28,957 nucleotides of DNA from CAZOWL01 sp964583605 (GTDB lineage Bacteria; Pseudomonadota; Gammaproteobacteria; Chromatiales; Chromatiaceae): the NCBI GenBank assembly GCA_964583605.1, contig CAZOWL010000057.1, positions 1-28,957 on the forward strand. The letters are read 5' to 3'. The notes under the pieces were generated by a model, which worked only from the letters and a program-made list of their open reading frames with translations, was not told where the DNA came from and ran no database searches. This document shows, in pieces, positions 1 through 5,812 of this stretch; the stretch's first letter is position 1, and each line of letters opens with the position of its first letter. Position numbers and translations under genes: made by a program.

Positions 1-360
1 TCGCATCAAGGGGCCAGCGGGTTAGGTCTTGCGGCGGGACTCCGTTGGGACTCCGGGTAGAGTCGAGAGCAGGCATCCCGCACCCGTAGATCCAGCCTAT
101 CTGTTTCCGTTGCCAAGTTGATTGTGCGCACCTGAAGGGTGACGGACGCGTCCGACGCAAGGACTTGTTTTTCTGGGCGTCCTTCGCGCCTTTGTGGTTC
201 GAAATGCCGAATCAGGGATGAGGGTTTGACCGATGCGCCTGCGGGCCAAGCTACACGGGGTTGGCGCCCGTCACGGGCCAACACAGATCTGTTGCCGATG
301 TCAGGGGGCCGCTAGCCGATGACCGCATGGCCCTCGCTCCAGCGGTGACCTCGCGGCAAT
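1..360. other. Stretch without a recognisable gene
   Basis: I see no convincing coding signal here. The open frames on either strand are short, rich in Arg, Pro and Ala, and match no family I know. It lies downstream of the decayed DUF29 gene and may simply be eroded intergenic sequence. Confidence 0.4.
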
Positions 361-810
361 TCAATCCGGCCAATAAGAAGCGTCGAGCATCTGCTCCTCG
401 GAGAAGGGACAGGTCCGCGGAAAGGTCTCCTCGGGCAGGCCGGTCTCCAAGGCCGCGCGGCGGCGTGCCGCGGGGTAGCGGCGCGCTATGAGCTCCGCGA
501 TCTTCGGCCGCAGGCTCGGGCTGTCCTCCAAGAGTTCAGCGATCTCGTCGTGTGCGTTGGTGATCGACAGCCGCCAGCTCACACCGCGGAAGCTCGGCTG
601 ATGGCGTCACTTGAGCAGCTGGACGATCAACACCTTCAGCTGACTCGCCAATGCGTGCCTCTGGGCCTTTCCCATGTCTTCGAGCTCCTGGGCCAAGCCG
701 TTGAGATCCACCTCGCTCAGCCGGCCAGCGCACAGACGCTCCGCGGTCTCCAGGGCCCACGCGTAGTAATCGCTGTTCTCGGTCGCTTGCACTGCTTCAA
801 CTCCAGGCAT
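361..810 (-). pseudogene. DUF29 family protein, interrupted by one in-frame TGA
   Basis: The N-terminal part (SDYYAWALETAERLCAGRL, then LAQELEDMGKAQRHALASQ) and the C-terminal part (SWRLSITNAHDEIAELLED, ending FSEEQMLDASYWPD) are two halves of one DUF29 protein in the same frame. They are separated only by a TGA at 607-609, codon 68. The expected sequence there is LLK-W-RHQPS. The intact DUF29 protein at 4932-5363 has Trp at the same place (LLEWQFQPG), so a TGG to TGA change explains the break. Without it the protein would be about 149 aa, normal for the family. DUF29 has no established function; members are common in cyanobacteria and purple sulfur bacteria, often in variable regions. The ATG at 810 has no strong ribosome site, and a TTG lies directly before it. 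Confidence 0.8.
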
Positions 811-813
811 CAA

Positions 814-1056
814 CTCGGTGGTGATGCCAGCCTGTCGGGTCGTGACGCGTCAGCCAGACTGAATAGCGCGGCTGACGGTCGAGTTGTGCGACCTAATACG
901 GCCGCCGATCTCCCGCATACTGTAACGGCAGCTGCGGAACGCGTCGTCGACCGCTCGGTTCCTGTCGCGGTGGCGAGTCGATCCAGACGCGCGTTAGGCG
1001 GGCTTACACGGATCACCTGGCCCGAGTGCAAGCGATGCGCAGCCACCGATCGCGGG
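814..1056. other. Gap between DUF29 remnant and Uma2 gene, no gene seen
   Basis: The open frames crossing this stretch on both strands have the skewed composition of shadow frames and no recognisable motif. The promoter of the DUF29 gene on the minus strand should lie here, but I see no convincing -35/-10 pair. Confidence 0.35.
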
Positions 1057-1659
1057 CTAGGCGATCGCCCGGCGGAAGGCGCGGACCGCGTCGTATTGGT
1101 CGGGCATCCGGGCGTGGGCGGCGAGCAATGGGATGTCGAGGTCGGGGAGCAGCGAGCTGGAGGGGCTTCGGCGATAGACGCCTTGGTCGAGGCAGTAGAC
1201 CTCCAGCTCATCCTTGCGCCAGATCCACACCTCCGGGATGCCCAGCGCCTGGTAGAGGGGCAGCTTGCTGAGGGCGTCGCTGGTGACCACCACCTCGACG
1301 ACCAGGTCCGGCAGCGGCTTGTCCGAGCCGATGCAGTAGGATTCGTCCGGCTCGCCGGCAGCACGCTCCGGCTTCTTCAGCGTGAATCCGCCGCGCCCGT
1401 AAAAACGCATGCCCCTGAGATCGAGATAGGTCTCGAGGAGATAGCTGATGAGCTGTTTGCGCTTCTCATGCTCTGCTCCAACCGGCGACACGATCTCCAG
1501 CCTCCCGTCCAGATAGGTCAGGCGCACCGAGCGGGTGTCCTGGAAACAGGCCGAAAGTTGCTCGAAGCGATCCCAGGAGATGCCCTCGAGGAGGATGCGC
1601 TGCTCCTCGTCTGCCGCTGGGGCAGCTTCGGTAGTCGGCGACTCGGTCACGGTCGTCAT
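1057..1659 (-). CDS. Uma2 family (PD-(D/E)XK-like) protein
   Basis: This 200-aa protein has the Uma2 layout: an N-terminal segment leading to LTYLDGRLEIVSP, a central GGFTLKK strand, the acidic strand KPLPDLVVEVVVTSD, and the core ending LPLYQALGIPEVWIWRKDELEVYCL. Uma2 is a restriction-endonuclease-like fold; substrates are unknown for nearly all members. I chose the ATG at 1659 (MTTVTESP); the frame stays open further upstream, but that extension is not conserved-looking. The low-complexity TEAAPAADEE segment after the start is common in this family. It is one of three mutually divergent Uma2 genes in the window. Family assignment is firm, activity unknown. Confidence 0.85.
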   Translation of the reverse strand: MTTVTESPTTEAAPAADEEQRILLEGISWDRFEQLSACFQDTRSVRLTYLDGRLEIVSPVGAEHEKRKQLISYLLETYLDLRGMRFYGRGGFTLKKPERAAGEPDESYCIGSDKPLPDLVVEVVVTSDALSKLPLYQALGIPEVWIWRKDELEVYCLDQGVYRRSPSSSLLPDLDIPLLAAHARMPDQYDAVRAFRRAIA

Positions 1660-1984
1660 CGGACGTGCCTCGTGTTTGGCCGTAGGGAGAGGAAACAGGC
1701 ACGGCAACTCATTACCGGCCCGTTCGCAAACCATAACACCCCGACAGGGCGTCGCAAAGGCGATCTGAACACCCGACGCGTGGGCGCCCGATGGGCTGAT
1801 CTGTCATTCTAGCGTTGACCACTACCGGGGTGCGAACGGACCGCGGTTGTCTCTAAGTCGTTGACCGATTCCGCGCAGACCGTGACATGCACTGTTCGAC
1901 CTGACGCCCGCTCCTTGACTGATCACACCGGAGCGCTGTGTCGTGCGGCCCGCCGCAGTTGCGCCTTGTCGCGCCCGGAGGAAA
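1660..1984. other. Stretch without a recognisable gene
   Basis: This lies between the Uma2 start and the 3' end of a decayed RAYT gene. The minus-strand frame running in from the RAYT remnant loses all similarity to the family here, so this is probably its eroded C-terminal end plus spacer DNA. Confidence 0.35.
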
Positions 1985-2275
1985 CGCTAGGATGCGAGCA
2001 CTGGTCCCTAGCCCGTCGCTTGCCTCGCAAACCCTCCTGGCCCGCGCGGGATTGAGAGCCACGTACCGGGAAAGCTCCAGCAGCTGCGCATCGTTCTGCA
2101 CTAGGATCACCTTGTAGCGGCCTTGAAAGACGTGGCCGAGACGAGACTGCGCCTGGTTGCAGCGTTGCGTTTAGACGCCGTTGAGCTGGCGCATACCCTT
2201 GGAGAGATTGCCATCCGGCGTTTCGACCTCGAGGTGGTAGTGGTTACCCATCTGGCAGGAGGTGCGGACGACTCA
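1985..2275 (-). pseudogene. RAYT (REP-associated Y1 transposase) remnant 1
   Basis: The minus strand encodes the middle of a Y1/HUH transposase of the RAYT group: MGNHYHLEVETPDGNLSKG with the HUH motif (His-Tyr-His), then MRQLNGV, an in-frame TAA where family members have Tyr, then QSRLGHVFQGRYKVILVQ and LLELSRYVALNPARARRV. The N-terminus is missing: the frame begins abruptly at the edge of a REP element at 2276, and the C-terminus fades out. RAYTs are thought to mobilise REP sequences, so finding one next to a REP is expected. With a stop codon and both ends lost this copy cannot be active. Confidence 0.8.
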
Positions 2276-2401
2276 GCTAACGATCATGGGGCGAGGCGAG
2301 CCACCCCAGATGATGAAAGGTCGCCTCGCCCCTGATCGTTCCCTCACCCCAACCCTCTCCCAGAGGGCGAGGGAGCCAACGTGCTTCGCGAATTTCATTG
2401 T
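2276..2401 (+). repeat. REP-like two-hairpin element, copy 1
   Basis: The element starts GCTAACGATCATGGGGCGAG and ends near GCGAATTTCATTGTAA. The first half folds into a long stem: ACGATCATGGGGCGAGGCGA pairs with TCGCCTCGCCCCTGATCGT, with one bulged T. The second half, from CCCTCACCCCAACCC to GAGGGCGAGGGAGC, forms a smaller hairpin. Near-identical copies lie at 4133, 15474 (inverted), 18022 and 20475 (inverted), and a half copy at 3286. This copy separates two RAYT remnants. Confidence 0.9.
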
Positions 2402-2402
2402 A

Positions 2403-2629
2403 AAGCGGCCTTGAAAGAGATGGCCTACCAGCCCGTGGCCGCGATTGGTCGCCTGGGTGTGGATCCCGTTGAGTTGGCGCATCCCTTTGGAGGGGATGGG
2501 GGGCATCGGGTATCCCGACGACGACGTGATAGTGGTTCCTCCTCTGCCACCAGGCCTGGCAGCGCCAGTTGAAACGTCAGTCAACACACCTCGCGGAGCA
2601 GCGCCAGCCGATCCGCGCGGTCTCGCCAT
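2403..2629 (-). pseudogene. RAYT transposase remnant 2
   Basis: The frame starts MARP at 2629, the usual RAYT N-terminus, but has lost most of the following region. Pieces remain in different frames: NWRC, the HUH-type NHYHV, then SKGMRQLNGI and GLVGHLFQGRF. The coding similarity stops exactly where REP copy 1 begins (2401), so the remnant is truncated in the middle of the family's GR(F/Y)K segment. The sequence before its start (GTCCATGGCGAGACC) is shared with the RAYT scrap at 4054-4108. At least one deletion and one frameshift make it inactive. Confidence 0.7.
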
Positions 2630-2748
2630 GGACCGAGGTGACCTCGATGCACGGATCAAGACTTGCCCCCCTCGCCCCACGCATCCAGCGAGCGCGCCGA
2701 AGGCACCGCGCCCCGCTGAGGCTTGGCGTGAGCGCCAGAATAGTCACG

Positions 2749-2779
2749 TATGGCAAATCAGCCATATTTTTGCTATCCT
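2749..2779 (+). promoter_or_regulatory. Probable brnTA promoter with palindromic operator
   Basis: A perfect inverted repeat TATGGC-aaatca-GCCATA (2749-2766) is followed by an extended -10 box, TGCTATCCT (2771-2779). The predicted transcription start falls at about 2786, right at the GTG used for brnT. BrnA antitoxins repress their own promoter, so the palindrome is a plausible BrnA site. The promoter call is from sequence; the regulation is inferred from the family. Confidence 0.5.
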
Positions 2780-2785
2780 CATTTC

Positions 2786-3076
2786 GTGAACGAATCGAGC
2801 TTCGAATGGGATGAGGCGAAGAACACCGCCAATCAGCGGAAACACGGAGTTTCGTTCTACGTAGCCCAATATGCTTTTCTCGATCCGAAGCGCGTAATTG
2901 CCGAGGACTTGAGCCACAGCCAGAAAGAGAAGCGGTACTACTGCTTTGGGTCTAATCGTGAACGCACCGGCATTCTCACCGTTCGGTTCACATACCGTTC
3001 TGGCCATATCCGAATAATTGGCGCAGGATACTGGCGCAATGGTAAGAAAATATATGAGCAAGCGAATTCAATATAG
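2786..3076 (+). CDS. brnT: BrnT family toxin
   Basis: The 96-aa product has the BrnT signature near the start (FEWDEAKNTANQRKHGVSF), a FLDP segment, and the C-terminal core ILTVRFTYRSGHIRIIGA. BrnT is a ribonuclease with a RelE-like fold that blocks translation; BrnA neutralises it by direct binding. I chose the GTG at 2786 because the family begins a few residues before FEWD, and because a good -10 box at 2774-2779 lies after the in-frame ATG at 2750, which therefore should not be on the transcript. No Shine-Dalgarno sequence precedes the GTG, so the message may be leaderless. The gene overlaps brnA by 23 bp. Both genes are visibly more AT-rich than their surroundings, suggesting recent transfer. 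Confidence 0.85.
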   Translation: MNESSFEWDEAKNTANQRKHGVSFYVAQYAFLDPKRVIAEDLSHSQKEKRYYCFGSNRERTGILTVRFTYRSGHIRIIGAGYWRNGKKIYEQANSI

Positions 3077-3290
3077 CGAAGAGCCGATTGGCGAGATCAA
3101 GCTAGTGCAGGATTTTCTTCCGTCCCCAGAAGAGCTGGCGTTGAAGAATGAGCAAACAAAGGTCACTATCTCGTTGAGCTCTGAAAGTATTGCATTTTTC
3201 AAGGAAGCGGCAAAAAGACATCACACGCAATATCAAAAGATGATCCGGCAATTGCTCGACGAATACGTTGCGCAGCAGAAAAGGCGCTAA
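3054..3290 (+). CDS. brnA: BrnA family antitoxin (ribbon-helix-helix)
   Basis: This 78-aa protein carries the C-terminal CopG-like ribbon-helix-helix of BrnA: TKVTISLSSESIAFFKEAA followed by QYQKMIRQLLDEYV. The strand TKVTISLS would contact the operator and the preceding region would cover BrnT. The ATG at 3054 is favoured over the ATG at 3039 because it is preceded at suitable distance by GGTAAG and gives the typical short N-terminus; the choice is not certain. Its TAA stop codon is the first part of the REP half copy beginning at 3286, so the repeat arrived flush against the gene or supplied its stop. Confidence 0.8.
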   Translation: MSKRIQYSEEPIGEIKLVQDFLPSPEELALKNEQTKVTISLSSESIAFFKEAAKRHHTQYQKMIRQLLDEYVAQQKRR

Positions 3291-3330
3291 CGATCAGGGG
3301 CGAGCCACCCCAGACCATGAAATGTCGCCT
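3286..3330 (+). repeat. REP-like element, partial copy
   Basis: Only the first part of the element remains: GCTAACGATCAGGGGCGAGC, the ACCCCAGACCATGAAA loop region and TCGCC. The right arm of the big stem and the whole second hairpin are missing. It overlaps the brnA stop codon. Confidence 0.75.
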
Positions 3331-3389
3331 TCTTGGTACGTGATCACACGGAACGGGGCAGCCAGCCCTTTGTACGGACGACATAGAAG

Positions 3390-3884
3390 CTAGGGCTCCA
3401 TCCGAGCACGCAAGGCGCGCAGCCCGGCCGTGATGCCATGCAGGGAGAGCGGAACGGTGAGTGTGCGGCGGTCGGCAAGCTGGTAGGAGACGTCGGCGCG
3501 GTTGCCGCGACGCAGGGCGTCCGCGAGCGGGTCTGAGACCTGCGTCAGGGCGAGGCAGCCCTCGGGGAGGCAGTGATGAAAAGGGATCGTCATGGGCTGA
3601 CCGCCATCGATGACGATGGTAAGCCCAGGGGGGAGCAGGACGCCGAGGGGGACGCGGATGATCGCATCGAGGGTGCGGGGCTCGTCGCTGTAGTGAAGGG
3701 CCACGTGCAGCAGTGGCGTGGGATTATCCTCAAGCAGGACCCGCTGCTGGAGCACACACCCGGCCTGCTCTGGGCAGCGCAGTGCCCAGTCCGTGAAGCT
3801 TTGCGCGAGCTCTTCAGCCTGCGCGGACGCTGTTGCGGCAACCCATAGCGACGCCGCCAGCAGGACCCAGAGCCTGCGGATCAC
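3390..3884 (-). CDS. Invasion-associated locus B (IalB) family exported protein
   Basis: The 164-aa product has a signal peptide (MIRRLWVLLAASLWVAATA, cleavage near SAQA) and the IalB pattern: W-x-L-R-C near the N-terminus, a central cysteine pair (GCVLQQR), the segment VPLGVLLPPGLTIVIDGG, then PFHHCLPEGCLA. IalB proteins are periplasmic or surface-associated; outside Bartonella their role is undefined. The start is GTG at 3884 and forms a 4-bp GTGA overlap with the stop codon of a decayed CHAT 3' end. This tells us the gene once sat directly downstream of a CHAT protein gene and was translationally coupled to it. Paired cysteines suggest disulfides. Confidence 0.8.
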   Translation of the reverse strand: MIRRLWVLLAASLWVAATASAQAEELAQSFTDWALRCPEQAGCVLQQRVLLEDNPTPLLHVALHYSDEPRTLDAIIRVPLGVLLPPGLTIVIDGGQPMTIPFHHCLPEGCLALTQVSDPLADALRRGNRADVSYQLADRRTLTVPLSLHGITAGLRALRARMEP

Positions 3885-4053
3885 AGCCAGTTACCCACTA
3901 GGATGAAGGGCGCCCAGTGATAAGGCTCGCGCCATGGCAGCGTATGGAGCAACTCGAGTTGGGCCTCCTCCAAGACTCGCCCTTGCGACCCTGGGAATCG
4001 CGCAGGTTCTCCTGGAAAGGGCGCACCAGCACTCGGGTGGCGGCGTCGGCCAC
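3881..4053 (-). pseudogene. Decayed duplicate of the 3' end of a CHAT-domain gene
   Basis: The minus strand encodes VADAATRVLV and FQENLRDS, then, after a one-base frameshift near a CCC run, LEEAQLELLHTLPWREPY and HWAPFILVGNWL. This is the last ~55 residues of a CHAT protein; the intact one at 5813-8233 ends in DDAATQVLMRRFYENLRD and YYWAPFILVGNWL. The two are similar but not identical, so this is an old paralogue or a fragment of a second CHAT gene. The stop codon overlaps the IalB start (GTGA). The upstream side joins a RAYT N-terminal scrap. Confidence 0.8.
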
Positions 4054-4108
4054 CGGACATGACGTGGTAGAGCGCGCCGGAGAACCCGAGCCGCAGGGGT
4101 CTCGCCAT
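4054..4108 (-). pseudogene. RAYT transposase N-terminal scrap
   Basis: From the ATG at 4108 the minus strand reads MARPLRLGFSGALYHVMSGG, the classic N-terminus of RAYT/Y1 transposases. It then passes directly into the CHAT remnant with no HUH motif. A REP element (4133-4260) starts 25 bp upstream of the ATG, the arrangement expected of a RAYT gene flanked by its REP. Confidence 0.75.
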
Positions 4109-4132
4109 GGACCGAGGCGACCTCGATGCACG

Positions 4133-4260
4133 GCTAACGATCATGGGGCGAGCCGACCCACCCCGGACGATGAAATGTCGCCTCGCCCCTGATCGTTCCC
4201 TCACCCCAACCCTCTCCCAGAGGGCGAGGGAGCGAGCGTGCTGCGCGGATTTCATTGTAA
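4133..4260 (+). repeat. REP-like two-hairpin element, copy 2
   Basis: This is a full copy, GCTAACGATCATGGGGCGAG to GCGGATTTCATTGTAA, with the main stem partly weakened (GCGAGCCGACCC) and an intact second hairpin. It lies between the RAYT scrap (divergent) and the Uma2 gene at 4284, and would be part of that gene's leader if transcription starts upstream. Confidence 0.9.
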
Positions 4261-4283
4261 CAAAATGGTATCGGAGCACTTCC

Positions 4284-4847
4284 ATGCATGCACGCGTGCA
4301 TCCTTCGCTCTACGAGCAATTGGAGGCCCTGCCCGACGGATTGATCGGCGAGATCCTCGACGGCCAGCTCCACACTCAGCCCCGACCGACCGGTCCACAT
4401 GCCTATGCCGCGTCCATGCTCGGCGCCGATTTGGCCCAGCCGTTCGACAAGGGACGCGGCGGACCGGGCGGCTGGTGGATCATCGACGAGCCGGAGCTGC
4501 ACTTCCTGGTGGATGAGGAAGTCGATGTGCCGGACATAGCGGGCTGGCGGCGCGAGCGGATGCCGCTCCTCCCGGAGGGGCACCGCTTCACGGTGGCGCC
4601 GGACTGGGTCTGCGAGGTCCTGTCGGCGTCTACCGAGAGCAAGGACCGTGAGATCAAGATGCCCATCTACGCCCGCTTCGGCGTCGTCCACGCCTGGCTC
4701 GTGGATCCGCGCAAACGCACGCTCGAGACCTACGATCTGGTGGGCGGCGCTTGGCAGGAAACTGGCCGGTATAGTGGTGCGGACACCGTGCGTGCCGCCC
4801 CCTTCGATGCAATCGGCCTTGCCCTTGAAGATCTGTGGGCGCAGTGA
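4284..4847 (+). CDS. Uma2 family (PD-(D/E)XK-like) protein
   Basis: The 187-aa protein is a textbook Uma2: GLIGEILDGQLH near the N-terminus, GGWWIIDEPELHF, the acidic VDVPDIAGWRRERMP, then DWVCEVLSASTESKDREIK (likely catalytic Asp, Glu and Lys set) and YARFGVVHAWLVDPRKRTLE. I start it at the ATG at 4284 (MHARVHPS) because GGAG lies 7 nt upstream; the frame is open back through REP copy 2, but those codons only translate the repeat. It is followed after 84 bp by a DUF29 gene in the same orientation, a pairing mirrored by the decayed DUF29/Uma2 neighbours at the left end. Nucleolytic function is inferred from fold only. Confidence 0.9.
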   Translation: MHARVHPSLYEQLEALPDGLIGEILDGQLHTQPRPTGPHAYAASMLGADLAQPFDKGRGGPGGWWIIDEPELHFLVDEEVDVPDIAGWRRERMPLLPEGHRFTVAPDWVCEVLSASTESKDREIKMPIYARFGVVHAWLVDPRKRTLETYDLVGGAWQETGRYSGADTVRAAPFDAIGLALEDLWAQ

Positions 4848-4931
4848 TTCTCCACCGCTGTCCCGAATGCCCCGCGCCAACCAGAGTGACACGGGTCTGA
4901 CACCCCGCGATTCTTCGATGGGTTGTTCTCT

Positions 4932-5363
4932 ATGAGCGCCGATTACCATTCAGACATCATCGCCTGGGCGGACAAGCAGGCCGCCCTCCTGCGGGCTGGG
5001 CGGCTCGACGAGTTGGATATCGAGCATCTCGCCGAGGAGATCGAAGACGTGGGCAAGAGCGAGCGCCGCGAGTTGGCGCGCAGGATGCCTTTGCTACTGG
5101 CGCACCTGCTCGAGTGGCAGTTTCAGCCGGGCCGGCGTGGCAGCAGCTGGCAGCGGACCATCAAGGAGCAGCGCCGTGCCATCGCCGGTCGCCTTGTGGA
5201 AACGCTTAATCTCCAAACATCCCTGTCGGATCTCGCCTGGATCGATGGGGTCTGGGCGGACGCGGTCGCCAAGGCCGCCGATGAGACGGGTCTGACCGAC
5301 TTCCCGGACCACTGCCCATGGCCGATGGATGAGGTCCTGGCGAAAGAGTTTTTCCCTGGGTGA
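4932..5363 (+). CDS. DUF29 family protein
   Basis: This 143-aa protein has the DUF29 pattern: DYHSDIIAWADKQAALLRAG, LDIEHLAEEIEDVGKSERRE, a helix leading to LLEWQFQPGRRGSSW, and the C-terminal CPWPMDEVLAKEFFPG. Function is unknown for the family. The ATG at 4932 is preferred because MSADYHSDI is the usual start; the ribosome site is weak. It is the intact counterpart of the stop-interrupted copy at 361-810 and shows that position 68 of that copy should be Trp. Confidence 0.88.
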   Translation: MSADYHSDIIAWADKQAALLRAGRLDELDIEHLAEEIEDVGKSERRELARRMPLLLAHLLEWQFQPGRRGSSWQRTIKEQRRAIAGRLVETLNLQTSLSDLAWIDGVWADAVAKAADETGLTDFPDHCPWPMDEVLAKEFFPG

Positions 5364-5812
5364 GTCGTCGACAGGCTCTGGCTCGCGGTTCGGACCCCCG
5401 GTCCCTGTCTCCCTGGTTCTCAAGGTCTCCGTTGCGAACCAATTGGGAACCACTTGGGAACCACGCGTACGCAGTCTGGGACACGTGGCACCCGGCAAGC
5501 GAAAGGGAATCTTGACCGTTTGAGGTCGCGTCGCCCATTTCAGACGCTGCTTGAGGATGGGATCGCGGGGCTTGGAAGCAGAGCTTCCGGGCCCCCGTTC
5601 CCAAGGGGACCTTGGGAACGGGGGACAAGGTAAGACATCCGGCAGGGGAAATGCTCTCCCCCTCGCGGCAATGCGCTACGGCGTCGGATTGCCCGCGTGC
5701 TCCCGAACGGCGAAGTAGCCCCCAAAAAGGGTCGTGTGTGCGACCCATGGGCGCTGTTTCGGCGTCGCCAGACCCAGTAGCGAGCTCGGCAGTAGAACCG
5801 ACGGCCGGCGGC
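5364..5812. other. Gene-free region between converging genes
   Basis: I see no gene between the DUF29 stop and the CHAT stop, which converge here. It contains short direct repeats of TTGGGAACCA (near 5448-5462), two tandem perfect hairpins (5574-5624), and GC-rich sequence with no family similarity. Confidence 0.5.
5574..5624. terminator. Two tandem perfect hairpins between convergent genes
   Basis: GGAAGC-aga-GCTTCC (5574-5588) is followed three bases later by a 15-bp perfect stem with a 3-nt loop, CCCCCGTTCCCAAGG-gga-CCTTGGGAACGGGGG (5592-5624). It lies between two genes that converge, so a bidirectional terminator is plausible. There is no T run on either side, so it could instead be a dispersed palindromic repeat. 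Confidence 0.45.

Noticed and set aside
550..1812. Plus-strand open frame of 420 codons
   Set aside because: It lies antisense to the DUF29 and Uma2 genes and has no recognisable motif.
2276..2680. A gene encoding the KFAKHVGSLALWERVGVRERS-type peptide
   Set aside because: This peptide is the translation of the REP element; the same words appear wherever the repeat lies, so it is not a protein family.
4107..4283. Upstream extension of the Uma2 gene at 4284
   Set aside because: The extra codons only translate RAYT leader and REP copy 2; a proper ribosome site precedes the ATG at 4284.
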